Of a DNA stretch of 9,084 bases, positions 1-6,798 are shown in pieces. Both the position numbers and the translations under genes were made by a program. Source of the DNA: CAYVLI01 sp964452105 [NCBI: uncultured Nitrospinota bacterium]. Lineage in GTDB: Bacteria > JAUXIQ01. The number at the start of each line of letters is the position of its first letter. Position 1 is the stretch's first letter. Where the stretch lies: positions 1 to 9,084 of the forward strand of contig CAYVLI010000080.1 of the NCBI GenBank assembly GCA_964452105.1, read 5' to 3'. Below the pieces are notes generated by a model. The model searched no databases. It had not been told where the DNA came from and saw only the letters and a program-made list of their open reading frames with translations.

Positions 1-5
1 CCGAC

Positions 6-1181
6 TTGACTGCTTTTCCGTACCTCTTCGAACCTTTCACATTGGCGGGTCTGAAGCTCAAGAACCGGGTCGCATTCGCCCCCACGGGAATGGGAAGCTG
101 CACCATCGAAGGAGACCTCACGGACCAGAACATCTGCCATTACGTCGCCCGCGCAAAAGGGGGAGCGGGTTTAATAATCGTAGAGCATACCGTGGTTCAA
201 AATCTGTACTCAGCCGCACTGCCCAGGATACTGACGATTCACGATGACCGTCAGGTGGGCGAGTGGGCTGCTCTCGCCCAGGCCATCCATCGCTTCGGGG
301 CGAAGGCGGTTGTTCAATTGAGCCTGGGAATAGGGAGACAGGGATCGAACAGATGGGACGGGAAAGACCTGGTAGCGCCGTCTGCAATCAACTATACCAT
401 AGCAGAGGGCAGCGCTCCCCGGCAGATGAAGGGCGCCGAGGGGCGCAGCTCAAAATCCCCCAGGGGCCTTACTAAGGAGGAAACGGCGCATCTGGAAGAC
501 CTGTTTGCGGCGGCCGCCCGGATAGTAAAGAACGCCGGCTTCGACGGGATAGAAATACACGGCGCACACGGCTACCTCCTGGCACAGTTCGTCTCTCCCC
601 TGTCCAACCGGAGGGATGACGAGTATGGCGGGGATTTCTTCAAACGGCTGACGCTGCCGATTAACATCATAAGAAAATCACGGGAGGCGCTGGGAGACGA
701 TTTCGTTATCGGTTACCGAATCAGCGGGGATGAGCATACTGAGGGCGGATTGACCCTGGAGGATACGCTCAAGATAGTTCCCATCCTCGTGGATGAGGGA
801 ATCGATTACATCCACCTCTCTTCGGGCTGGAATGGAGCACTCAGATGGATGTTCCCGGAGGAGGAAGGGGTAATCCTCAGGGAGGCGCGGGAAGTGAAGA
901 AAGTCTCCAGAGTCCCGGTCATCTGCCCCAACTTTCATGCTCCGGAATCGGCCGATGCCGCCCTCAAGGATGGGTTGGTGGATATCGTATCTCTCTCCAG
1001 GGCGCTGCTTGCCGATCCCTCATGGCCTCTCAAAGCGAAAGGGGACCGGTCTGATGAAATCACCAGATGCATATTTTGCTATAAGTGCGTCACCTCCTTC
1101 GGAGAGGGGATAGGAACGAAATGTTCGGTTAATCCCGAAGTGGGATGGGAGCGCTTCAAGCCGGAGTATCGTCCGATTTGA
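6..1181 (+). CDS. NADH:flavin oxidoreductase / old yellow enzyme family protein with Fe-S cysteine cluster, single domain
   Basis: This is an FMN-dependent ene-reductase of the old yellow enzyme family, 391 residues if it starts at the TTG at position 6. The N-terminus has the family opening (LFEPFTLAGLKLKNRVAFAP, residues 7-26). The active-site signature HGAHGYLLAQFVSPLSNRR lies at residues 185-203 and is followed by DDEYGG. Cysteines 355, 358, 361 and 373 match the 4Fe-4S site of 2,4-dienoyl-CoA reductase and trimethylamine dehydrogenase, but the third spacing is CxxCxxC rather than the CxxCxxxC I recall for FadH. The protein stops about 18 residues after the last cysteine, so the C-terminal FAD/NAD domains of the roughly 650-residue relatives are absent; electrons would have to come from a separate partner. 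The expected Q-x-x-H near the flavin reads QLSLGIGR (104-111), without the histidine. The start is uncertain: TTG at 6 is the only one visible and the gene could begin left of the window. Substrate is unknown; enoate or dienoyl-CoA reduction is inference. Confidence 0.93.
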   Translation: MTAFPYLFEPFTLAGLKLKNRVAFAPTGMGSCTIEGDLTDQNICHYVARAKGGAGLIIVEHTVVQNLYSAALPRILTIHDDRQVGEWAALAQAIHRFGAKAVVQLSLGIGRQGSNRWDGKDLVAPSAINYTIAEGSAPRQMKGAEGRSSKSPRGLTKEETAHLEDLFAAAARIVKNAGFDGIEIHGAHGYLLAQFVSPLSNRRDDEYGGDFFKRLTLPINIIRKSREALGDDFVIGYRISGDEHTEGGLTLEDTLKIVPILVDEGIDYIHLSSGWNGALRWMFPEEEGVILREAREVKKVSRVPVICPNFHAPESADAALKDGLVDIVSLSRALLADPSWPLKAKGDRSDEITRCIFCYKCVTSFGEGIGTKCSVNPEVGWERFKPEYRPI

Positions 1182-1333
1182 AGAGAAATAGTTGATGCCC
1201 TCGGTAAGCTCGAGGATGTTTCCGAAATCTCTCAAATCGTCGAACTGCTCCATTAAACCGATTTAGTCCAGCCCAAGCCTGGTAGGATTAATCCGCCCCT
1301 GGGGGCTGCATTCGGAAGGATTTGCAGGTTTAT
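1182..1333. other. Intergenic region with an open, coding-like tail after the oxidoreductase stop
   Basis: After the TGA at 1179-1181 the same frame stays open for 24 codons to a TAA at 1254-1256. It reads as an amphipathic, helix-like peptide (REIVDALGKLEDVSEIS and so on). It has no start codon or ribosome binding site of its own. Further on are a perfect 10-bp palindrome, GGATTAATCC (1285-1294), and a GC-rich near-palindrome (GCCCCTGGGGGC, about 1295-1306). The latter has too small a loop and no T-run to count as a good terminator. The two flanking genes converge here, so some transcription termination is expected, but I see no convincing site. Confidence 0.4.
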
Positions 1334-2428
1334 TTAACTTTTAACAGGGGCGGACGCTTTTTCTCCGGCCAGGGCCAGGACGCTCAGCCTCGCCGCCACG
1401 TTGCCGGCTATCTCCTCGAAACGTTCCGTCTGGGGTGATTCCGGATGTGCTCTGACTATGGGTTCGCCTGAGTCTCCGCCGGTACAGATTGCCGGGTCGA
1501 TGGGTATCTCTCCCAGGAAGGCTATCTCCAGCTCTTCCGAGGTGCGCCTGCCCCCTCCGGTACGGAAGATATCCGTGCGCTCGTTACAGTGGCTGCAAAC
1601 GAAATAGCTCATGTTCTCCACGATCCCCAGCACGGGCACTTTAACCTGCTGGAACATCTGCAGCCCCCTCCTGGCGTCCAGGAGGGAGACGTCCTGAGGG
1701 GTGGTGACAATGATGGCTCCGGTGAGCGGAACCGCCTGGCACAGCGTGAGCTGCGCGTCGCCAGTGCCTGGCGGGAGGTCTATGACCAGGTAATCGAGCT
1801 CGCCCCAATCCACGTCGTGCAGGAACTGCCTGACTACCTGGGATATGAGAGGCCCCCGCCAGATAATCGGCCCGCCGTTATCCGCCAGCAGAAAGCCTAT
1901 GGACATGAGCTTAAGACCATTACTGATTACGGGGATGATTTTCTTGTCCTGGTTCATCCCTGGTTTCTGATTTATCCCCATCATCATGGGGACGCTTGGG
2001 CCGTAAATATCCGCATCCATCAGGCCCACAGCCGCCCCCGTCGCCTGCAGCGACAGCGCGAGGTTAACGGCCACGGTTGACTTGCCAACCCCTCCCTTGC
2101 CGCTGGCCACGGCTATTATGTGTTTGACTCCCTCGAGAGCCTTCTTGTCGGAAAACAGCTTGCCCTGCTTCACGCTGGCGGTCATGTTTATTTCCACCGC
2201 ATCGATTCCGGGAATCTCTTTCACCGCACTCTCTGCATCGCCCCTTATCTTCTCCTTGAGTGGACAGGCCGGCGTGGTCAGCTCGATGGTAAAGCTGGCC
2301 TTCGAGTTATCCACCTTAACGTCTTTTACCATGTTAAGGGATACGATGTCCCTCTTCAGGTCCGGGTCCAGAACGTTGCTCAATGCTTTCAGGATAGCGG
2401 ATTCATCTACATTCTTGCGTTTGAACAT
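1334..2428 (-). CDS. mrp: Mrp/NBP35 (ApbC) family Fe-S cluster carrier ATPase with N-terminal MIP18 domain
   Basis: This is a cytoplasmic P-loop ATPase that binds and hands over Fe-S clusters to apoproteins. It has 364 residues, normal for bacterial Mrp with an N-terminal MIP18/DUF59 domain. That domain occupies about residues 8-85 and shows VLDPDLKRDIVSLNMV and the TTPACPL motif around C55. The ATPase domain starts at about 103 with the deviant Walker A GKGGVGKST (110-118). It continues with DADIYGPSVP (138-147), the Walker B-like VIDLPPGTGD (215-224) and TTPQDVSLLDARRG (242-255). C278 and C281 form the CxxC that holds the bridging cluster at the dimer interface. The start ATG is supported by AGGTAGGAA a few bases upstream on the minus strand. 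It is transcribed alone, diverging from the NADH dehydrogenase gene. The C-terminal residues 353-364 are a short Ala/Lys-rich tail. The family assignment is firm; client proteins are unknown. Confidence 0.97.
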   Translation of the reverse strand: MFKRKNVDESAILKALSNVLDPDLKRDIVSLNMVKDVKVDNSKASFTIELTTPACPLKEKIRGDAESAVKEIPGIDAVEINMTASVKQGKLFSDKKALEGVKHIIAVASGKGGVGKSTVAVNLALSLQATGAAVGLMDADIYGPSVPMMMGINQKPGMNQDKKIIPVISNGLKLMSIGFLLADNGGPIIWRGPLISQVVRQFLHDVDWGELDYLVIDLPPGTGDAQLTLCQAVPLTGAIIVTTPQDVSLLDARRGLQMFQQVKVPVLGIVENMSYFVCSHCNERTDIFRTGGGRRTSEELEIAFLGEIPIDPAICTGGDSGEPIVRAHPESPQTERFEEIAGNVAARLSVLALAGEKASAPVKS

Positions 2429-2486
2429 TTTTCCTACCTCACCAGGCTCTGTTTAATTATGGCATATCTTTTATTACTGTTTAATA

Positions 2487-2515
2487 ATAATATAACCCCT
2501 ATCATGCTCGAACAA
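2487..2515 (-). promoter_or_regulatory. Candidate sigma70-type promoter for mrp
   Basis: On the minus strand TTGTTC (2515-2510) and TATTAT (2492-2487) are separated by exactly 17 bases, about 59 bases ahead of the mrp start codon. The stretch around it is markedly AT-rich (TTATATTATTATTAAAC). A second, overlapping -35-like TTGACT lies slightly further upstream, around 2526-2521, but pairs only with a weaker ATGATA. Based on consensus matching by eye only. Confidence 0.4.
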
Positions 2516-2705
2516 TGACATAAGTCAAGAGCAGGGTGGCATAAGAATACCTGCTCCACGAAGCATCAGTATAAAGAAGGAAATCACCTGGGTCCACGCC
2601 CGCCTTCGCTAAATACCGATTTTGGGTCTTTTCGTATCAACCATTACATTTCCTGAAATATGAAAACGTTATGTTTAAGCCCAACAAGGAATGATTAACC
2701 GATTA

Positions 2706-2733
2706 TTGACCCAGGGGATGGCAAATAGATACT
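2706..2733 (+). promoter_or_regulatory. Candidate promoter close to the ndh start
   Basis: TTGACC (2706-2711) matches the -35 consensus at five of six positions. GATACT (2728-2733), 16 bases on, matches the -10 at four of six. If real, transcription would begin near 2740 and leave a very short leader that removes most of the weak AGGGA ribosome binding site (2736-2740). A weaker alternative further upstream is TTGGGT followed 17 bases later by TACATT (near 2650). Consensus matching by eye only. Confidence 0.25.
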
Positions 2734-2752
2734 GCAGGGAATCTTGCATACC

Positions 2753-4063
2753 ATGAAAGATGTGAACAGAGGGACCCATCGTATTCTCATCCTGGGGGGA
2801 GGGTTCGGCGGAATAACGGCTGCCTTGCGCCTGGAGAAAATTTTCGCCGGAGAGGAGAATGTACAAATAACCCTGTTGAACCGGGACAACTATCTCCTGT
2901 TCACCCCCATGCTGCCGGAGGTCGCCGGCAGCGGCATCGAAGCGAAACACATAATAGCCCCGATAAGGGCCTTCTTTAAAAAAGCTCGTTTTCGCGACGG
3001 CGAAGTTACGAGCATCGATCTTCATAACAGGGTTGTTGCAGCCCGCCATTGCCCTAAATGCGTCGGATACTCCTACGAGTTCGACCACCTGGTCCTGGCG
3101 TTAGGCTCGGTAACCAGTCCCATGGGTCTGGCCTGGGTTAAAGAGCATGCTTTTTCATTCAAGACCCTTGCAGATGCCATGACGCTCCGCAATCACGTTA
3201 TCGATGTGCTGGAACACGCCGACATGGAACCGGACCAGGAAATGCGCAGGAAGATGCTAACGATAGTGGTAGTCGGGGCCGGGCTGGCCGGAGTGGAACT
3301 CATCGCTGAACTCAACGATTTCTTGCGGAGGGCGAAAAGATTCTATCCCAGCATCAGACCAGAGGATGTAACGTTGATGCTTGTTGAACGGGGAACACGA
3401 ATAATGCCGGGCATCGCCGAAGACCTCGCCGCATACGCCCAGAAATGTCTCGTCAAGAGCGGCATAGAAGTCCGGCTGCAGACCTCTATTATCAACGCTA
3501 CTGACGAGGGCGCAGACCTGGAGGATGGCGCCCACATACCGACAAAAACCCTGGTCTGGACGGCTGGCGTCGGGCCCAACCCTCTACTGGCGGAACTTCC
3601 CTGCTTGAAGGAAAAAGGGAGGGTAGTGGCTGATGAGAACCTCGAACTGCCCGATTATCCAGGTGTTTGGGCCGTTGGAGACAGCGCCTACGCGCATGAC
3701 CCTAAAACGGGCCGCCCTTATCCCCCTACGGCTCAGTACGCAGTGAAGCAGGGGAAAATGGCGGCCGAAAACATTGCAGCGGCGATAAACGGGCGACCTG
3801 GAAAGCCATTCGTTTTCTCCTCTATCGGGCAGTTCGTACCCCTGGGGCGCCGTACGGCAATAGCCGAAATATCAGGCTTCAAATTCAGAGGATTCCTGGC
3901 CTGGTGGCTCTGGAGGACCATTTACCTGAATAAATTGCCGAAGCTGGAAAGGAAAATCAGGGTGGCCCTGGACTGGACGCTCGACCTGTTTTTCCCCAGG
4001 GATATTGTACTTCTTAAGACCATGCTGAAAAATAATAAGAAAGAAACGGACAAGCAGAGTTGA
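2753..4063 (+). CDS. ndh: Type II NADH:quinone oxidoreductase (NDH-2), FAD-dependent
   Basis: This enzyme oxidises NADH and reduces the membrane quinone pool without pumping protons; it sits on the cytoplasmic face of the membrane. From the ATG at 2753 it has 436 residues, normal for NDH-2. The FAD dinucleotide fold is at residues 11-20 (ILILGGGFGG) and the NADH fold at 171-182 (IVVVGAGLAGVE, with the conserved E182). The second FAD motif is VWAVGDSAYA (305-314) and the quinone-side motif is TAQYAVKQG (326-334). The C-terminal part (about 375-420) is rich in Trp, Leu and basic residues (FRGFLAWWLWRTIYLNKL), typical of the amphipathic membrane anchor. An in-frame TTG at 2744 would add three residues, but it lies only 3 bases after AGGGA (2736-2740). 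ATG at 2753 is 12 bases away, so it is preferred though not ideal. A CPKC pair (C100, C103) is unusual for NDH-2. The gene ends 2 bp from a convergent hydrolase gene. Confidence 0.94.
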   Translation: MKDVNRGTHRILILGGGFGGITAALRLEKIFAGEENVQITLLNRDNYLLFTPMLPEVAGSGIEAKHIIAPIRAFFKKARFRDGEVTSIDLHNRVVAARHCPKCVGYSYEFDHLVLALGSVTSPMGLAWVKEHAFSFKTLADAMTLRNHVIDVLEHADMEPDQEMRRKMLTIVVVGAGLAGVELIAELNDFLRRAKRFYPSIRPEDVTLMLVERGTRIMPGIAEDLAAYAQKCLVKSGIEVRLQTSIINATDEGADLEDGAHIPTKTLVWTAGVGPNPLLAELPCLKEKGRVVADENLELPDYPGVWAVGDSAYAHDPKTGRPYPPTAQYAVKQGKMAAENIAAAINGRPGKPFVFSSIGQFVPLGRRTAIAEISGFKFRGFLAWWLWRTIYLNKLPKLERKIRVALDWTLDLFFPRDIVLLKTMLKNNKKETDKQS

Positions 4064-4065
4064 AA

Positions 4066-4863
4066 TCACTGCGACAAAAATTCTAAGACCACCTGGTTGA
4101 ATTCCTCCGAACGCTCGATGTTGAACATATGCCCGCCTTCTTCGAATATGTACAACCTGCTATTGGGTATTCTATCCGCCAGAACCTTCGAATTTGCAGG
4201 GGGAACCAGCACGTCCCCGCTCGCTGTCAACACCATTGTGTGATGCGCTATACGAGGCAGGAGATCATACGAATCGAACTCCATGGCCGCCTGAAGCTGG
4301 CCGTTGTAGGAATGGAAAGTCTGTCGGGGAGAATCGAGCTTATCCTGAACGTATGTTTCGACCTCATCTTTCATTTCCTGCAAGTATCGCTCGGTGAAGA
4401 GGATGGGTAAAGACTGCCTTACTATATCTTCATAGGTCTTTCCCGTAGGGTTAGTAATGACATCCAGGACTTCCTGCTCCGGTAACACGGCATGGCTCTG
4501 GCCGCAGTTGGTCACACACAGGGCCAGACGATCAACGCGCGAAGGGTAGCTCAGCGCCATTTCCTGGGCTATCATCCCGCCCATGGAGAGACCCACCACG
4601 TGCGCCCTCTCCACTTTCAAATGGTCCATTAATCCGACCGTATCATCGGCGAAACGCCTTATTGAATAACCATCTTTGGGTTTGTCCGTCCTGCCCACCC
4701 CCCTGTTGTCCAGCACTATAGTTCTGTAATGCCTCGAAAAGTAAGGCGCCTGCAGGCGCCAATCCCTGTAGATACCGGCGAGGCCCGTTATAAAAACCAC
4801 CGCTTCCCCGCTTCCGGCTTCTTCATAGTAAACCTGAATATCATCTATCTGCGCTTTCGGCAT
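4066..4863 (-). CDS. Alpha/beta hydrolase (3-oxoadipate enol-lactonase-like)
   Basis: This is a cytoplasmic alpha/beta-fold hydrolase of 265 residues, a usual length for the PcaD/BphD-like branch. The nucleophile elbow GLSMGG puts the catalytic serine at S93. The acid is D217 (TASGDVLVPP, 213-222) and the base is H245 (EEGGHMF, 241-247), so the triad is complete. LDNRGVGRTDKP (51-62) is the family's strand-4 motif. The ATG at 4863 is chosen because AGGAG lies 6 bases ahead. An in-frame TTG at 4884 would add seven residues but would place that AGGAG inside the coding region. The gene stands alone, with no protocatechuate pathway genes beside it, so lactonase activity is only a similarity label; an esterase or C-C hydrolase role is equally possible. 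Confidence 0.93.
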   Translation of the reverse strand: MPKAQIDDIQVYYEEAGSGEAVVFITGLAGIYRDWRLQAPYFSRHYRTIVLDNRGVGRTDKPKDGYSIRRFADDTVGLMDHLKVERAHVVGLSMGGMIAQEMALSYPSRVDRLALCVTNCGQSHAVLPEQEVLDVITNPTGKTYEDIVRQSLPILFTERYLQEMKDEVETYVQDKLDSPRQTFHSYNGQLQAAMEFDSYDLLPRIAHHTMVLTASGDVLVPPANSKVLADRIPNSRLYIFEEGGHMFNIERSEEFNQVVLEFLSQ

Positions 4864-4925
4864 TATCTGCTCCTTTTTCTCCAAAGCGTCCCACTGTAGG
4901 TCATTCCGAGCTTGAAAAGAGCCGT

Positions 4926-4940
4926 GGCCACCGTATGGCC
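4926..4940. repeat. Small inverted repeat in the hydrolase leader
   Basis: GGCCA (4926-4930) and TGGCC (4936-4940) form a perfect 5-bp stem with a 5-base loop. It falls in the probable 5' leader of the minus-strand hydrolase gene, about 60 bases before its start codon. No T-run follows directly. A role in transcript folding is possible but unsupported. Confidence 0.25.
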
Positions 4941-5005
4941 CCTGTAATCCCGTTTCACTGCGAACAAATTAAAATTGCTAATGGATGAAGAATATGAGAA
5001 ACATA

Positions 5006-5034
5006 ATTGTAGCAATATAGCTCTGAAAGGACAA
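5006..5034 (-). promoter_or_regulatory. Candidate sigma70-type promoter for the alpha/beta hydrolase
   Basis: On the minus strand TTGTCC (5034-5029) is followed after 17 bases by TACAAT (5011-5006), a five-of-six match to the -10 consensus. It would give a leader of roughly 135 bases before the ATG at 4863. It overlaps the region that must also control the divergent plus-strand operon beginning at 5096, so the two transcription units may share regulation. Consensus matching by eye only. Confidence 0.4.
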
Positions 5035-5036
5035 CT

Positions 5037-5078
5037 ATGCGCATATTCGAAAGAGCATCTCTTTTATACCCTGATTAA
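5037..5078 (+). CDS. Possible 13-codon leader peptide ahead of the DUF432-MscS genes
   Basis: ATG at 5037 opens a 13-codon frame (MRIFERASLLYPD) ending at TAA 5076-5078. AAAGGA at 5026-5031 ends five bases before it, a good ribosome binding site. The stop lies 17 bases before the next start at 5096 and just upstream of that gene's own GAGGGA. The mini-frame contains a perfect AAAGAG-CAT-CTCTTT inverted repeat (5050-5064), and a 10-bp palindrome TATGCGCATA (5036-5045) overlaps its start. It could be a translated leader or upstream ORF; chance is also possible for so short a frame. Confidence 0.3.
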   Translation: MRIFERASLLYPD

Positions 5079-5095
5079 AATGTGAGGGAAACCAA

Positions 5096-5857
5096 ATGTC
5101 CTCCGCCGATGAACATATCCTATTGAAGAATTTCAGTTTCGCCGAAACAAGCAATATCTCCATACCCATAATGGATGTGGAATACGAACTGGTTAAGGTC
5201 TCTGAAGAGATCGTGAAGCTGATCAAAAAACAGGAAGCAACCTCCACGGAAAAGTATGCCGGCCTTAATACCAGAAGCGCCATGTTCGACGTGCAGCCGG
5301 TCTTTTATGACCTCCCCACCCTGATCAAGCTTAACCAGGAGCTTATTATCGGGCCCAAGAGGGAAATGGAGATACTGGCGGATATCCCCATAAAATTTCA
5401 GCTTCAGGCCAAAGTCAACAGCGATTCGATCTTGCTGGATGAGCTGAAAGACGAACACCTAATGCAATCCAACTATGGTCCTACCTTCTCTGGCATATTC
5501 TGCAACGCCATTTACTCCCCTGTGTACACCACCCCTGATTCCATCAAGGAGCGGAATTATTGCGCAGCCTTACCTCTCGTGCTGGAGAACAATTACACCC
5601 AATCGGTAACAGTAACGAGGGTTCTGGTTCAAATGGAAAAACTTATGCTATTCCTCATGGGCGATAAACTGATTTCTAACAGAGTAGCAATGAAAATCAG
5701 GAATGCCAGCGAGGCAGACATAATCTATCAGGATAATAGCATCACCCAAGGCTTAAGGAAGGTCTTGGAGAATCTTGCGCCGTTGGAAACCAGCACCATG
5801 GACAAGCTGCTGGGCATAAGCATATCTGGAAGCAGGAGCCTCGAATACGGTTTCTAA
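5096..5857 (+). CDS. DUF432-like protein of unknown function, partner of the downstream MscS channel
   Basis: This is a 253-residue soluble-looking protein with no signal peptide and no clear membrane segment. The start is fixed by GAGGGA (5084-5089) six bases ahead of the ATG. Its pattern recalls DUF432, a family described mainly from archaea. There is a beta-rich middle with PVFYDLPTLIKLNQELIIGP (68-87), then ADIPIKFQLQ (95-104). The YGPTFSGIFCNAIYSPVY stretch (127-144) resembles the family's YG..xxGxICRY..S.VY block. LVLENNYTQSVTVTRVLVQ (161-179) looks like the family's next strand pair. The assignment is from remembered family pattern, not a search. DUF432 genes are often found beside mechanosensitive channel genes, and here the MscS gene follows after 66 bp on the same strand, which supports the call. 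A cytosolic modulator of the channel is inference; no catalytic motif is visible. Confidence 0.85.
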   Translation: MSSADEHILLKNFSFAETSNISIPIMDVEYELVKVSEEIVKLIKKQEATSTEKYAGLNTRSAMFDVQPVFYDLPTLIKLNQELIIGPKREMEILADIPIKFQLQAKVNSDSILLDELKDEHLMQSNYGPTFSGIFCNAIYSPVYTTPDSIKERNYCAALPLVLENNYTQSVTVTRVLVQMEKLMLFLMGDKLISNRVAMKIRNASEADIIYQDNSITQGLRKVLENLAPLETSTMDKLLGISISGSRSLEYGF

Positions 5858-5923
5858 ACTATAAATTCACACCGGTAAAAAGAAGAGCATCGATACGCAC
5901 TCTTCCGCGAAGGAGACTGAGTC

Positions 5924-6769
5924 ATGGAAGAACTCACCAAGTTTTTCGCTAACGCAACCGTGTCAGGGGTCATTAAAGCGGCAGTAATAGTCGTTATCGG
6001 ACTTCTTGCCGCAAGAATACTCGGTAAAACCATAGAAAAGAGCATGACTGACCGGTTCGACCACCATAAAGGGACTATTGCCAGAAAAATAACCACTTAC
6101 CTGATACTCCTGGGCGTCCTCATGGTGGTATTGTCCACCTTCGGGATAAGACTGAGCGGCCTTCTGGCGGCGGCTGGTCTTTTCTCGGTGGCATTGGGTT
6201 TCGCCGCCCAGACCTCCGTATCAAACGCCATCTCGGGCTTTTTCCTTCTCATGGAGCGACCTTTCGAGGTGGACGACGTGATAGACGTCGAAGGTACAGT
6301 TGGAATAGTGCTCTCAATGGACATGATATCTACGAAACTCCGCACGTTCGACAACCTTTATCTACGCATCCCTAATGAAACCATCCTTAAAAGTAAGGTC
6401 AAGACCATTACCAAATACAGCATCAGGAGAATAGACGTAGATTTCAGCATCGCCTACAAAGAAAAAATATCCTACGCTAAAGAGGTGGCGACAAGCTTTG
6501 TTAAAGCTCATCCTTTAGTCCTGGAAGACCCGGCGCCACAAGTTTTTACCCTGAGCATGGGCGAATCCGGGATAAACCTCAAGGCGAGGGTCTGGATCAA
6601 CAGACAAAACTACATAAATGCTGTCGACCAGTTGACCCAGGGGATAAAAGACGCCCTGGATGAAGCAGGAATAGAAATACCTTACCCTCACCTCACGCTT
6701 TACTTCGGTGAGAAGCCTCAATTCTCTAACTCAGGAAAAGGGGGAAAAACAGGAAGCAGTGTAACTTAA
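5924..6769 (+). CDS. Small-conductance mechanosensitive channel, MscS family
   Basis: This is a membrane channel that opens under membrane tension and releases solutes on hypo-osmotic shock. It has 281 residues, close to the E. coli MscS length. Three membrane helices are visible: TM1 about 13-33 (VSGVIKAAVIVVIGLLAARIL), TM2 about 55-74 (KITTYLILLGVLMVVLSTFG) and the pore helix TM3 about 78-109. TM3 carries the small-residue packing pattern (LLAAAGLFSVALGFAAQ) and then the kinked SVSNAISGFFLLMERPF. The beta domain follows (VDDVIDVEGTVGIV, 116-129; RIPNETILKSKV, 148-159), then the alpha/beta vestibule to about 262. The last 18 residues are a Gly/Ser/Lys-rich tail. AAGGAG (5910-5915) sits eight bases ahead of the ATG. 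It follows the DUF432-like gene in the same transcription unit. Confidence 0.95.
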   Translation: MEELTKFFANATVSGVIKAAVIVVIGLLAARILGKTIEKSMTDRFDHHKGTIARKITTYLILLGVLMVVLSTFGIRLSGLLAAAGLFSVALGFAAQTSVSNAISGFFLLMERPFEVDDVIDVEGTVGIVLSMDMISTKLRTFDNLYLRIPNETILKSKVKTITKYSIRRIDVDFSIAYKEKISYAKEVATSFVKAHPLVLEDPAPQVFTLSMGESGINLKARVWINRQNYINAVDQLTQGIKDALDEAGIEIPYPHLTLYFGEKPQFSNSGKGGKTGSSVT

Positions 6770-6798
6770 ATCATCCATAGTCAGGAGGAAGAACGAAT

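Larger units (their letters stand above)
2429..2752. other. Divergent intergenic region between mrp and ndh (about 320 bp)
   Basis: This gene-free stretch separates two divergent genes and must carry both promoters. It is more AT-rich than its surroundings, mostly at 2455-2510 and 2620-2700. Visible elements are the candidate mrp promoter at 2487-2515, a candidate ndh promoter at 2706-2733 and a short inverted repeat ATTTC-CT-GAAAT at 2648-2659 that could be an operator half-site pair. I see no RNA gene, and no open reading frame with a ribosome binding site. Confidence 0.5.

Noticed and set aside
1179-1181. TGA as a possible selenocysteine codon
   Set aside because: The reading beyond it resembles no known C-terminal extension, no convincing SECIS-like hairpin is seen right after it, and the enzyme family does not use selenocysteine in my knowledge.
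1295-1306. GCCCCTGGGGGC as a terminator stem
   Set aside because: The palindrome leaves a 2-base loop and no T-run follows on either strand.
1589-2080. Long plus-strand open frame opposite mrp (163 codons)
   Set aside because: It lies entirely within the clearly real minus-strand mrp gene, has no ribosome binding site and shows low-complexity, non-family composition, so it is a shadow frame.
2675-3088. Minus-strand open frame (137 codons) opposite the start of ndh
   Set aside because: It overlaps the well-supported ndh coding sequence and has no recognisable domain or start signal.
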